Source: Xanthomonas hortorum (GTDB lineage Bacteria > Pseudomonadota > Gammaproteobacteria > Xanthomonadales > Xanthomonadaceae). From it: a stretch of DNA of 64,000 nt. The position numbers and the translations under genes were made by a program. Positions 44,705-54,600 of this stretch are shown piece after piece (within the stretch, counting starts at the first letter, position 1; each line of letters opens with the position of its first letter). The notes under the pieces are model-generated. The model did no database searches and was not told the origin of the DNA. It saw only the letters and a list, made by a program, of their open reading frames with translations. Location: positions 3,111,001 through 3,175,000 of the forward strand of contig NZ_CP101417.1 of NCBI RefSeq assembly GCF_024339125.1. The letters run 5' to 3'.

Positions 44705-45612
44705 CGACCATTGCGCAGACACGTCCGTTGCCGACCACCATTCCCGATTACCTGACCCAGTTGCGCCAGGCCCTGGCCGGCGCGGACCCGGCGATGATCC
44801 AGGACGCACTCTACGACGCCGAGGAATACCTGCGAGCCGAACTGGCCGAGCACGCTGACAAGAGCGAGGCGGAAGTGATCGCGGCGGTGGCCGGTAGCTA
44901 CGGCGCGCCGGATGAAGTGGCCGAGATCTACCGCGAGACGGAAGTGACGGTGACGCGCGCACTGCGTCCGCCGCTACCGCCCAAACGCAGTTCCTGGGTG
45001 GGCAGGTTCTTCGGCGTCGCGGCCGACCCGCGCACGTACGGCGCATTGTTCTACATGCTGCTGTCGCTGGTCACCGGCGTGTTCTATTTCACCTGGGTGG
45101 TGACCGGCGCGAGTCTGTCGGCGGGCCTGTTGATCCTGATCATCGGTGTGCCGCTGCTGGTGCTGTTTTTCGGGTCGGTGCGTGTGCTGTCGCTGGTGGA
45201 AGGCCGCGTGGTGGAGACGCTGCTCGGTGTGCGCATGCCGCGTCGTCCCGCCCATCCCGGGCCGCAAGGTGGCTGGCTGCAACGCATCGGCGCGATGTTC
45301 ACCGATGCGCGCACCTGGAGCACGATGCTGTACTTCCTGCTGATGCTGCCGTTGGGCATCATTTACTTCAGCGTGTTCACCACCTTGTTGTCGTTGTCGC
45401 TGGGCTTGGCCGCTTCACCGTTGGCGCTGTTGTTCGACAACACGGCGGTGCTGACCTGGGACGGCGTGGATGTCACCAGCCCCTGGCTGACGCTGCCGTC
45501 GTTCGTCGTGGGCGTGCTGCTGCTGTTCGTCACGCTGCATCTGGCACGCGCCTTCGGCAAGCTGCATGGCATGTTCGCCAAGCACTTGCTGGTCAAAAGT
45601 GGCGAAAGTTGA
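44701..45612 (+). CDS. HAAS/sensor-domain membrane protein
   Basis: A 303-residue protein. The N-terminal helical region (about 15-75, YLTQLRQALAGADPAMIQDA and DAEEYLRAELAEH) is a HAAS/DUF1700-like signalling domain. Two four-residue-separated clusters of membrane helices follow (about 115-170 and 215-285), interrupted by the repeated pattern DPRTYGALFYMLL and DARTWSTMLYFLL, which shows an internal duplication of a putative sensor domain. It overlaps padR by four bases, so it probably controls or reports to PadR from the membrane. The stimulus is unknown. Confidence 0.85.
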   Translation: MTTIAQTRPLPTTIPDYLTQLRQALAGADPAMIQDALYDAEEYLRAELAEHADKSEAEVIAAVAGSYGAPDEVAEIYRETEVTVTRALRPPLPPKRSSWVGRFFGVAADPRTYGALFYMLLSLVTGVFYFTWVVTGASLSAGLLILIIGVPLLVLFFGSVRVLSLVEGRVVETLLGVRMPRRPAHPGPQGGWLQRIGAMFTDARTWSTMLYFLLMLPLGIIYFSVFTTLLSLSLGLAASPLALLFDNTAVLTWDGVDVTSPWLTLPSFVVGVLLLFVTLHLARAFGKLHGMFAKHLLVKSGES

Positions 45613-45786
45613 GTGCACTGCGTGATTGCGTGTTGTGCGACACGCGGCTGCGATCGCTGCAGTACCGCGTGGTCTGCAGTGCAGAACCTGAAAGACGCTA
45701 CGACTTGAAATCCCGGTTGTCGTGGAAGTGATTGGACAGTGCGGATAGATCAGTTGCAGAGCGGGTGATCTGTGGCTTGGCTGTAG

Positions 45787-45894
45787 GGTCCTTGCCCGCC
45801 CACCATCGCGGGACACGCCGCAAGTACGTCCGTGTAGGCTCTTACGCGGCATCCATGCCGCGTAAGGTCCCGCGACGGTAAGCGGGCAAGGACC
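45787..45894 (-). repeat. Structured intergenic repeat, class A, copy A5
   Basis: Full class A element in reverse orientation. Its outer arms are close to those of A4 but one pair (CCCACC opposite GGTAAG) is partly uncompensated. It opens a 1-kb gene-free region between convergent genes that holds four elements. Confidence 0.9.
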
Positions 45895-46031
45895 AATCAA
45901 GATGGTCGGTATGCATGGTTGCAAGCAAGGCATGACATGCGCTGTCTGGATAACTGCGCGTCCGATCAGCTTCGCAACGCAACGAGATCAACAGGCAGGC
46001 TTTCAACAAAGCAGCCGACTAACTTTCTGGT

Positions 46032-46134
46032 GCGGTGTCCTCGCCGCTTGCGGGACCGTGTGGCGGCATGGATGCCGCCACCGAGCCTACATGGACGTAC
46101 TTGCGGCGTGTCCCGCGAGCGGCGAGGGCACCGC
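46032..46134 (+). repeat. Structured intergenic repeat, class B, copy B4
   Basis: Outer arms contain CTCGCCGC and GCGGCGAG, the compensated form of CTCACCGC/GCGGTGAG in B2 and B3. The inner hairpin is GTGGCGGCAT/ATGCCGCCAC. The 137-bp spacer to A5 is the reverse complement of the kind of spacer between B2 and A3. Confidence 0.9.
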
Positions 46135-46259
46135 GCGCTCGACTAACTAGCTTGTGACTGTATCTAATGACGCTACGACTCGAAATCTCGGTTGTCTTGA
46201 ACGCATGGAGAGTGCGGATAGATCAGTTGCAGAGCGGTTGATCTTCCACTTGGCTGCAG

Positions 46260-46367
46260 GGCCCTTGCCCGCTCACCATCGCGGGACACGCCGCAAGTAC
46301 TTCCGTGTAGGCTCTTATGCGGCATCCATGCCGCATAAGGTCCCGCGACGGTGAGCGGACAAGGACC
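46260..46367 (-). repeat. Structured intergenic repeat, class A, copy A6
   Basis: The inner hairpin is TTATGCGGCAT/ATGCCGCATAA, compensated at one pair compared with all other class A copies. The outer arms have CTCACC with GGTGAG, a third compensated variant of this position. Confidence 0.9.
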
Positions 46368-46423
46368 AGTCGAGATGGTCGGTGTGCAGGGTCTTCAATA
46401 AAACAGCCGGCAAACTGTCCGGT

Positions 46424-46526
46424 GCGGTGTCCTCGCCGATTGCGGGACCGTGTGGCGGCATGGATGCCGCCACCGAGCCTACACGGACGTACTTGCGGCG
46501 TGTCCCGCGGGCGGCGAGGGCACCGC
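46424..46526 (+). repeat. Structured intergenic repeat, class B, copy B5
   Basis: Forward class B element with arms GCGGTGTCCTCGCC and GGCGAGGGCACCGC. A5-B4 and A6-B5 form a tandem duplication of the composite unit; flanking bases such as GTGCGGATAGATCAGTTGC precede both. Confidence 0.9.
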
Positions 46527-46584
46527 GCACGCGACCGCGCGATCACGCACTACTCTGTCTTCGCATGAACCAAGAATCTGTCCA

Positions 46585-46627
46585 TAAAAAAAGCGCCTTG
46601 ATCGAGATCGATCAAGGCGCTTTTTTT
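46585..46627. terminator. Bidirectional intrinsic terminator
   Basis: Long perfect arms centred on AGCGCCTTGATCG and CGATCAAGGCGCT with a four-base loop; runs of seven A on the left and seven T on the right allow termination from both strands. It directly follows the phaZ stop on the minus strand. Confidence 0.9.
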
Positions 46628-46634
46628 CACCTGA

Positions 46635-47942
46635 TCAAGCGCGTTTGCCGCGCTTGCGGATCGGGGTGACGGTGGCCGGATCGCGGTTGCCGACCGGGTC
46701 TGCGTCGTAGCGGCCGATGAATTCGCGCACCTGCGGATATACCACTTCGCGCCAGCGACGGCCGCTGAAGATGCCGTAATGGCCGGCGCCTTCCACCACC
46801 AGATGACGGCGATGCGCCGCATCGATGCCGGTGCACAGATCGTGCACGGCTTCGGTCTGACCGAGGCCGGCAATATCGTCCAGTTCGCCCTCGATGCTGA
46901 GCAGCGCGGTGTTGCGGATCGCCGATGGCTTCACCAACTGACCGTCCACTTTCCACTTGCCCTGCGGCAGCAGGAAGTCCTGGAACACCACGCGAATCGT
47001 GTCCAGGTAATACTCGGCCGGCATGTCGAGCACGGCGTTGTATTCGTCGTAGAACTGCCGGTGCGCCTGCGCATCCTGCAGGTCGCCCTTGACCAGATCG
47101 GTGTAGAAATCCCAGTGCGACATCACGTGCCGGTTGGGATTCATCGACAGGAAACCGGCGTGCTGCAGGAAGCCCGGATACACCTGCCGGCCATGTCCCG
47201 GATACGGGAACGGCACGGTGTGGATCAGGTTGTTCTGGAACCACTCGATGCCGTTCTCGGTGGCCAGGTTGTTGACCTGGGTCGGGCTGCGGCGTGCATC
47301 GATCGGCCCGCCCATCATCACCAGCGAGCGCGGCGTGGGCTCATCGTTGGTGGCCATCAGCGATACCGCCGCGAGCACCGGCACGGTGGGCTGGCACACG
47401 CTCACCACATGCAGGCGGTCGGCGCCGATGTGGCGGATGAACTCCTGGATGTAGCTGATGTAGTCCTCGAGCCGGAACGCGCCGGCTTCCAGCGGCACCA
47501 TGCGCGCGTCGACCCAGTCGGTCACGTAGACCTTGTGGTTGCGCAGCAGGGTACGCACGGTATCGCGCAGCAGGGTGGCGTGGTGGCCGGACAACGGTGC
47601 CACCACCAGCACGGCAGGCTGCTGCTTCATCGTGCCGATCAGCTCGACATGGTCGCTGAAACGCTTGAAGCGCAGCAGGCGGCAGAACGGCTTGCTCAGG
47701 ACTTCGCGTTCGATGATCGGCAGCGAGTGGCCATCGACCTCGACATCGTCGAGCGCCCAGGCGGGTTTTTCGTATTCCTTGCCGAGGCGGTGGAACAGCT
47801 CATTGCTGGCCGCCATGCGTTCGGCACCCGGGAGCGAGGCCCACAGACTGTCGGGGTCGGAGAACATCTTGGCGTTCGCCTGGGCCTGATGCACCCAGGG
47901 GGCTAGCAGATTGCGGGTTAGCTCGTGCAGTTGATAAAGCAT
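46635..47942 (-). CDS. phaZ: Intracellular polyhydroxyalkanoate depolymerase
   Basis: A 435-residue cytoplasmic protein of the PhaZ family that breaks down stored poly-3-hydroxyalkanoate. The lipase-like box has Cys in place of Ser: VSVCQPTVP with Cys183, as in the Ralstonia depolymerase. Other family segments are PLSGHHATLLRDTVRTLL, VYVTDWVDAR and GAGHYGIFSGRRWR. The start at MLYQLHELTR is the usual one for the family; ATG at 47951 and 47978 are upstream alternatives. No PHA synthase gene is in the window. Monocistronic, with a strong terminator. Confidence 0.92.
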   Translation of the reverse strand: MLYQLHELTRNLLAPWVHQAQANAKMFSDPDSLWASLPGAERMAASNELFHRLGKEYEKPAWALDDVEVDGHSLPIIEREVLSKPFCRLLRFKRFSDHVELIGTMKQQPAVLVVAPLSGHHATLLRDTVRTLLRNHKVYVTDWVDARMVPLEAGAFRLEDYISYIQEFIRHIGADRLHVVSVCQPTVPVLAAVSLMATNDEPTPRSLVMMGGPIDARRSPTQVNNLATENGIEWFQNNLIHTVPFPYPGHGRQVYPGFLQHAGFLSMNPNRHVMSHWDFYTDLVKGDLQDAQAHRQFYDEYNAVLDMPAEYYLDTIRVVFQDFLLPQGKWKVDGQLVKPSAIRNTALLSIEGELDDIAGLGQTEAVHDLCTGIDAAHRRHLVVEGAGHYGIFSGRRWREVVYPQVREFIGRYDADPVGNRDPATVTPIRKRGKRA

Positions 47943-48120
47943 TCCACCCATCCGTGCGGCTTTGCTGCCACGCAGCATACCCGCTTTGGCGCATTTGCAC
48001 CTTAATGGGGCTGGGGACGGTAGAGGTTGTCATAGGAGCTATGGCAGGCGTAGGCGACGTATCTGCGGCTAATTGTGATCTTCGAGCGGCTGCGTGCGGC
48101 CAGAAGATCGCGACCATGAA

Positions 48121-48250
48121 AGCCCCTCTCCCTCCGGGAGAGGGGTTGGGGTGAGGGTACGGGGCGAAGCCACATGCACTCGAACTCCACCAAGCTTCGC
48201 CCGTACCCTCATCCGCCCCTGCGGGGCACCTTCTCCCGGTGGGAGAAGGG
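48121..48250 (-). repeat. Single multi-hairpin repeat unit, reverse copy
   Basis: The reverse complement of the 22352-22690 tandem unit: CCCCTCTCC hairpin, GAGGGTACGGGGCGAAGCC long stem with complement, GCCCCT/GGGGC and CTTCTCCC/GGGAGAAG. A decayed partial copy follows to about 48450 (GATTGGGGTGAGGGTAGGGA). The 543-bp gap between phaZ and the methyltransferase gene holds nothing coding. Confidence 0.85.
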
Positions 48251-48485
48251 ACAGCTCCGCGCGGATGATAGACCGCGTTCGCCGGTACGCTATGGACGGC
48301 CTGCGCAAACCTGCAGAAACAAGTCCCTCTCCCTGCGAGGCGAGAAGACACTGCTTGCTCGCCATGGCGCGCGTGCCTTGGAGCGCCCGCGCCGCAAGCG
48401 CGGGCCGGGGCGCGGAGCGAGGATTGGGGTGAGGGTAGGGAGCGAAGCTGCACGCAATGAATGCCTCAAGCAGCCCACTCACCCG

Positions 48486-49088
48486 TTAACTGCGCTCCAA
48501 CGCCGACGTCTCCCCACCCAACTGCGGCGACAACCAGCAATGCGACCCCAGCGCCGTAAAGCCCACGCTGGCGAAGCGGCGCCGATACCAGCGTGCCGGC
48601 CGCGCCTGAAAACCTCCGTGGTCGCCTTCGAAGGCGTCTTCTTCGGCGAAGGTCTCCAGAAACGCCACGCCTGCGCACATCTCGGCCAGTCCGGGCAGGC
48701 CCTGATTGAACTCACGCGTGGGTACGTAGTGCAGCACGTCCGAGCAGATCAGCAGATCCACCGGCGCGCACGGGCGCAGCCAGGCGAAGTCGCCGAAGCG
48801 GGCAGGGTGGATCTGCCGGCTGCGCCCGTAGCGCTGCACTGCATAGGCGCTGCTGTCGAAACCCAGATAACTGAGCTTTGGCCGCAACGCCAGCAACGGT
48901 GCGCGCCACGCGGCCTCGCCACAGCCGATATCCAGCACGCTGCGGATCGGGCGCTCCAGGTAGTACTCGGCCTGGCTTACTGCGAGTGCGACCTTGCGTC
49001 GCAGACGCGCCGGGTCGGCTAGCCCTGCATCGCGATACCAGCGGCTGAAATAGTGGGCGTCGTACTGTTTGTCGTCGGGCTGATGCAT
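48486..49088 (-). CDS. Class I SAM-dependent methyltransferase
   Basis: A 200-residue methyltransferase. SAM motif I is VLDIGCGEAAWRAPLL (about 51-66), followed by the acidic residue in YLGFDSSAYAVQRYG and motif IV VDLLICSDVLHYVP. The overall size and the VLDIGCGEA form resemble NodS-like and other small-molecule N- or O-methyltransferases. No partner gene identifies the substrate. It diverges from hemJ with a 73-bp gap containing both promoters. Confidence 0.82.
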   Translation of the reverse strand: MHQPDDKQYDAHYFSRWYRDAGLADPARLRRKVALAVSQAEYYLERPIRSVLDIGCGEAAWRAPLLALRPKLSYLGFDSSAYAVQRYGRSRQIHPARFGDFAWLRPCAPVDLLICSDVLHYVPTREFNQGLPGLAEMCAGVAFLETFAEEDAFEGDHGGFQARPARWYRRRFASVGFTALGSHCWLSPQLGGETSALERS

Positions 49089-49161
49089 GGACGGATGTGC
49101 TTTCGCGCAAGCGGATAGGTGAAAATGCGGGCCATCCTACGCCAGCCAGCGAAGCCAGCCC

Positions 49162-49608
49162 ATGACCCTGTATCTGTGGATCAAGACCTTCCACCTGTTG
49201 TTCGTCATCGCCTGGATGGCCGCGGTGTTCTACCTGCCGCGCATCCTGGTCAATATCGCCGAAGCCGGCGCCGAACCCGCAGTGCGCACGCGCCTGGTGC
49301 TGATGGGGCGGCGCCTCTACAAGTTCGGCCACAGCATGCTGGGTCTGGCGCTGGTGCTGGGTGCGGTGTTGTGGCAAGGCTATCGGGTGATTCCTGACTT
49401 TCCGACGATGGTGGCTGGCGGCTGGATGCACGCGAAACTCTTTGCAGTGGCGCTGATTCTGGCGCACTACATCGTGTCCGGGCGCTGGTTGAAGGGCTTG
49501 GACCAGGGGCGCGCCGTGCCCAGCGGCCGCGCGCTGCGGTTGTTCAACGAAGTGCCGGTGTTCTTGTTGGTCGGCGTGATCTGGCTGGTGCTTGCCAAGC
49601 CGTTTTGA
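49162..49608 (+). CDS. hemJ: Protoporphyrinogen IX oxidase HemJ
   Basis: A 148-residue membrane protein with four helices that oxidises protoporphyrinogen IX in haem synthesis. LWIKTFHLLFVIAWMAAVFY at the N-terminus contains the conserved haem-ligand His11, followed by LPRILVNIAE. GGWMHAKLFAVALILAHYI is the second conserved block, and FNEVPVFLLVGVIWLVL ends the protein. The CopD-domain family is related, but length and motifs fit HemJ. Monocistronic. Confidence 0.9.
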   Translation: MTLYLWIKTFHLLFVIAWMAAVFYLPRILVNIAEAGAEPAVRTRLVLMGRRLYKFGHSMLGLALVLGAVLWQGYRVIPDFPTMVAGGWMHAKLFAVALILAHYIVSGRWLKGLDQGRAVPSGRALRLFNEVPVFLLVGVIWLVLAKPF

Positions 49609-49677
49609 GCGCTGTTGACGAACAGACGGCGTGTGCCGAGGCGCTGGCCGACGCAGGGTGATTGGGTCAGGTAGCAA

Positions 49678-50433
49678 TTACGCGTCGACGCCCAGCTCGC
49701 TCAGACCTTTGCGTGCGATGTCGATCCAGGCGCGTTGTTCGCGCTGGTAATGCTTGGGCGAGGCGGCCGCGTGGCGTAGCACCTGCTCGAAGATGGCCTT
49801 GGCCTCCTGCTGGCGCGCAGCGTGCAGCAGCAATTGCGCATAGCGCACGCGTGCTTCTTCGCCCGGATAGCCTTGCGCAAGCGTCTCGTACTCGTGCAGC
49901 GCCTCGTCGATGCTGCCGCTGTCTTCAACCGCGCGTGCATACAGCAGATGCCCGTCGTGCGAACGGTAGTTGGGATTGGCGGCGATCAATGCGTCCAGGG
50001 TCTTGCGTGTTTCCGCTGCCTGGCCCAGCCCGTACTGCGCCTTGGCCAGGCCCAGCATCAAGTCTGGATCGTCGCGGTAGATGCCACGCAGTGCGCCCTG
50101 GTAGAGCTCTGCCGCACGCGTGTAATCGCCTTGTTCCAGCAGCGTCTGCGCGAGCCGACGGCGGTTTTCCGGAGTGTCGGCCACATCCAGTTGCCGCGAG
50201 GCGTCGCGTTGTTCGCGTTGCGGATCGATGCGCTGACGCACCTTGCGCAAACCGCGGCGCGCGGTCGGGTCGTTGCGCAGATCCGGAATCACCGCCACCA
50301 CGATGTAGACCAGCGTGGCCAGAAAAGGCAGCACCAGCAGGATGAAGATCCAGTACAGCGGGCGGCCGCTGCGGACCACGTGCACGCAGCAGGCGGCCTG
50401 TAACACCAGCGATAAAAGCAGCAGCGGGCTCAT
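49678..50433 (-). CDS. Membrane-anchored TPR protein
   Basis: A 251-residue protein. Two N-terminal helices (about 2-18 and 26-48) resemble the short membrane region found before PLD-type domains. Residues 85-240 form about four tetratricopeptide repeats, for example LAQTLLEQGDYTRAAELYQG and LMLGLAKAQYGLGQAAETRK. TPR domains bind other proteins, so it is probably an envelope scaffold; the partner is unknown. Start at MSPLLLLSLV; an open frame extends 22 codons upstream. Confidence 0.82.
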   Translation of the reverse strand: MSPLLLLSLVLQAACCVHVVRSGRPLYWIFILLVLPFLATLVYIVVAVIPDLRNDPTARRGLRKVRQRIDPQREQRDASRQLDVADTPENRRRLAQTLLEQGDYTRAAELYQGALRGIYRDDPDLMLGLAKAQYGLGQAAETRKTLDALIAANPNYRSHDGHLLYARAVEDSGSIDEALHEYETLAQGYPGEEARVRYAQLLLHAARQQEAKAIFEQVLRHAAASPKHYQREQRAWIDIARKGLSELGVDA

Positions 50434-50506
50434 TGTGCGGACATCCTTTTCATGCGTGCCTGGCGGTGCGATGGCGCGTTCTGCGCCATCGTGAGTCAAC
50501 CGCCGA

Positions 50507-51466
<960 letters not shown>

Positions 51467-51542
51467 GCAGTGGTGTCGTCAACGTAAGGCGGGAAGTGTA
51501 GCTGAAGCGGTGCGCCCGACCCGTACGGAACCGTTCGGATGC

Positions 51543-51640
51543 GGGGATTCGGGATTGGGGATTCGCAACAGCGGTCCAGAGCAACCCGAACGTAGCAGCG
51601 CCGCTCTTGCCAATCCCGAATCCCCAATCCCCAATCCCGG
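51543..51640. repeat. Inverted pair of short GGGATT-type repeats between dnaE and accA
   Basis: The left arm (51543-51565) reads GGGGATTCGGGATTGGGG and the right arm (51609-51640) reads CCCGAATCCCCAATCCCC. They can pair over 20 or more bases with a loop of about 43. It could act as a terminator-like or attenuating structure in the dnaE-accA transcript. Confidence 0.75.
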
Positions 51641-51644
51641 CCCC

Positions 51645-54600
51645 TCACGCCCACGGTGGGCTGTACTTGATCTTCAAGGTGCGCACTGCCGGGTCGGCGC
51701 GCAGGCTGTCCATCAGGTGCTGGTCGATGCGCACCGAGTGGCTGCCGTTGAGGTCGAGCATGCCGGCGACGCCGCCGCTTGGGGCGCGTAGCAGCAGGTC
51801 CAGGCGCAGCGGCGTCTTGCCGGGGCGGTGCTTGGCCAGCAGTGCGTCGATGCGCTTCCAGGCCTGCTTTTCGCGTAGGTCCAGGCGCAGCGACAGCCGT
51901 TGCGCGTGGTCGGCGCAGATCTGCTCGTAGTCCCAGCACTGGCGGATGCGCAGGCTGTAGCCGCCGTTGAATTCGTCCTCGCGCAGGCCGCCCTTGACGA
52001 TCAGGATGCGGTCGCGGGTGAGCAGATGCCCGAACTCGGCCATCGCATCGGAGAACGCGCTGCACTCGACCCGGCCACGGCCGTCTTCCAGTTGCACGAA
52101 CACCTGGCTGTCGCCCTTGCGGCGCACGCCGACCACCAGGCCAGCGAGAATGGCGCTGACTTCCGGGCGCCAGGCACGTTTTTCGCCATCGCCGCCGCCC
52201 CCACCGCCGCCACGCTGTTGCGAGGCGAGAATCTTTTCCAGCGCCCCCAGATCGCAGCCGACCAGTTCGCGCACTTCGTCGCGGTGCGGGTCGAACGGGT
52301 GGCCGCTGAGATAAAAGCCCAGCGTTTCGCGCTCGCCGGTGAGCAGTTGGCCCAGCGGCCATTCCTTGCTTTCTGGCAGGTCCAGACGCAGCGCCGGTGC
52401 ACTCGGGTCCGGCCCGCCGAACAGCGAGTTCTGCCCCGAGGCGCGCTCGCGCGCCATCTGCTCGGTGGCTTTCATCACCTCCGGCAGCTGCAGCATCAGC
52501 GAGGCGCGGTTCTTGCCCAGGCCGTCCATCGCGCCGGCATTGACCATCGCCTCCAGCGTGCGCCGGTTGAGCTTTGCGGTGCCCACACGCGTGCAGAAAT
52601 CCAGCAGCGTGGTGTAAGGACCGCCGCGCTGGCGTTCTTCGATGATCGCCTCGCACGCGCCCTGGCCGACGCCCTTGATCGCGCCCAGGCCGTATTGAAT
52701 CGTGTCCGGGGTGGCGGCCTCGAACATGTAGGCCGATTCGTTGACGCGCGGCGGCTTGACGGTCAGGCCGAGATTGCGCACCTCATCGAGGAAGCCGACC
52801 ACCTTGTCGGTGTTGTCCATGTCCGAAGACAGCGTGGCGGCCATGAACTCGGCCGGGTAATGCCGTTTCAGCCAGGCGGTCTGGTAACTGACCAGCGCAT
52901 AGGCGGCGGCGTGCGACTTGTTGAAGCCGTAGCCGGCGAACTTCTCCATCAGGTCGAAGATTTCGTCGGCCTTGTGCGCGCTCACCCCGCCCTTGGCGGC
53001 GCCCTCGCGGAATATCTCGCGGTGCTTGGCCATTTCGGCCGGCACTTTCTTGCCCATCGCGCGGCGCAGCAGGTCGGCACCGCCCAGCGAATAATCGCCG
53101 ACGATCTGCGCCATCTGCATCACCTGCTCCTGGTACACCATGATCCCGTAGGTGTCCTTGAGGATGGCCTCGGTGCGCGGATCCGGGTAGATGATCTCCT
53201 GCTGGCCGTGCTTGCGCGCGTTGAAGTCCGGGATCAGGTCCATCGGGCCGGGGCGGTACAGCGACACCAGCGCGATCAGGTCTTCGAAGCGGTCCGGGCG
53301 CGCGTCCTTGAGCAGGCGGCGCATGCCCGAGGATTCGAACTGGAACACCGCGCCGGTATTGCCCGAGGCGAACACGCCCTTGTAGGTTGGCACGTCGTCG
53401 AGCGGAAGCGTGGTGATGTCGACCGGGTCGATGCCGGCGCGCGCGTGGCGCACGTTGATCGCCTTGACCGCCCAATCGATGATGGTCAGCGTGCGCAGGC
53501 CGAGGAAGTCGAACTTCACCAGGCCGACCGCTTCGACGTCGTCCTTGTCGAACTGGGTGACCTGATTCTTGCCGCGCCCGCCCTCGTCGTGTTCGGCGAA
53601 CAGCGGGCAGAACTCGGAGAGCGGCTCGGGCGCGATCACCACGCCGCCGGCGTGCTTGCCGGCGTTGCGGGTGAGGTCCTCGAGCTGGCGCGCCAGGTCC
53701 ATCAGGTCGCGCACGTCGTCTTCGACCTGATAGCGCTGGATCAGGTCCGGCGAGGCCATCTCCGAATCCTTGCCTTCGCCCATCGCATCCTTGAGCGTGA
53801 TGCCCAGGATGTTGGGGATCAGCTTGGCCACGCTGTCGACCAGGCCATAGGTGAAGCCGAGCACGCGCCCGGCGTCGCGCACCACCGCCTTGGCCGCCAT
53901 GGTGCCGTAGGTGATGATCTGGCTGACCCGCTCGCGCCCGTACTTGCGCGCCACGTAGTCGATCACCTCGTCGCGGCGATCCATGCAGAAGTCGATGTCG
54001 AAGTCGGGCATCGACACGCGCTCTGGATTCAAGAAGCGCTCGAACAGCAGGTTGTACGGCAGCGGATCCAGATCGGTGATCTGCAACGCCCAGGCCACCA
54101 GCGAGCCGGCACCGGAGCCGCGGCCCGGGCCGATCGGAATACCCTGGTTCTTGCCCCACTGGATGAAGTCGGCCACGATCAGGAAGTAGCCGGGGAAGCC
54201 CATCTTGATGATGGTATCCAGCTCGAATTCGAGCCGGTCCACATAGTCCTGACGGGTCTTGCCGGGTGCGATCGGGCTTTTTTCCAGGCGCGCGGCCAGA
54301 CCGTCGCGCGCCTGGCTGCGGATCCAGCTGTCCAGCGTCTCGTCTTCCGGCACCGGATAGGCGGGCAGGAAGTAGGTACCCAGGCGCATCTCGATGTTGC
54401 AGCGTTGCGCCAGCGCGTGGGTGTTGTCGATCGCGTCGGGCACGTCGGCGAACAGCGCGGCCATCTCGTCGGCAGACTTCAGGTACTGCTGGTCGCTGTA
54501 CTCGCGCGGGCGCTTGGGATCGTCGAGCACGCGGCCGGACGAAATGCACACACGCGCTTCGTGCGCATTGAAGTCGCTGGCGTACAGAAAGCGCACATCG

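Noticed and set aside
40310-46526. A/B repeats as a CRISPR array
   Set aside because: Repeats are about 105 bp, few, palindromic, of two classes in opposite orientations, and no cas gene is near.
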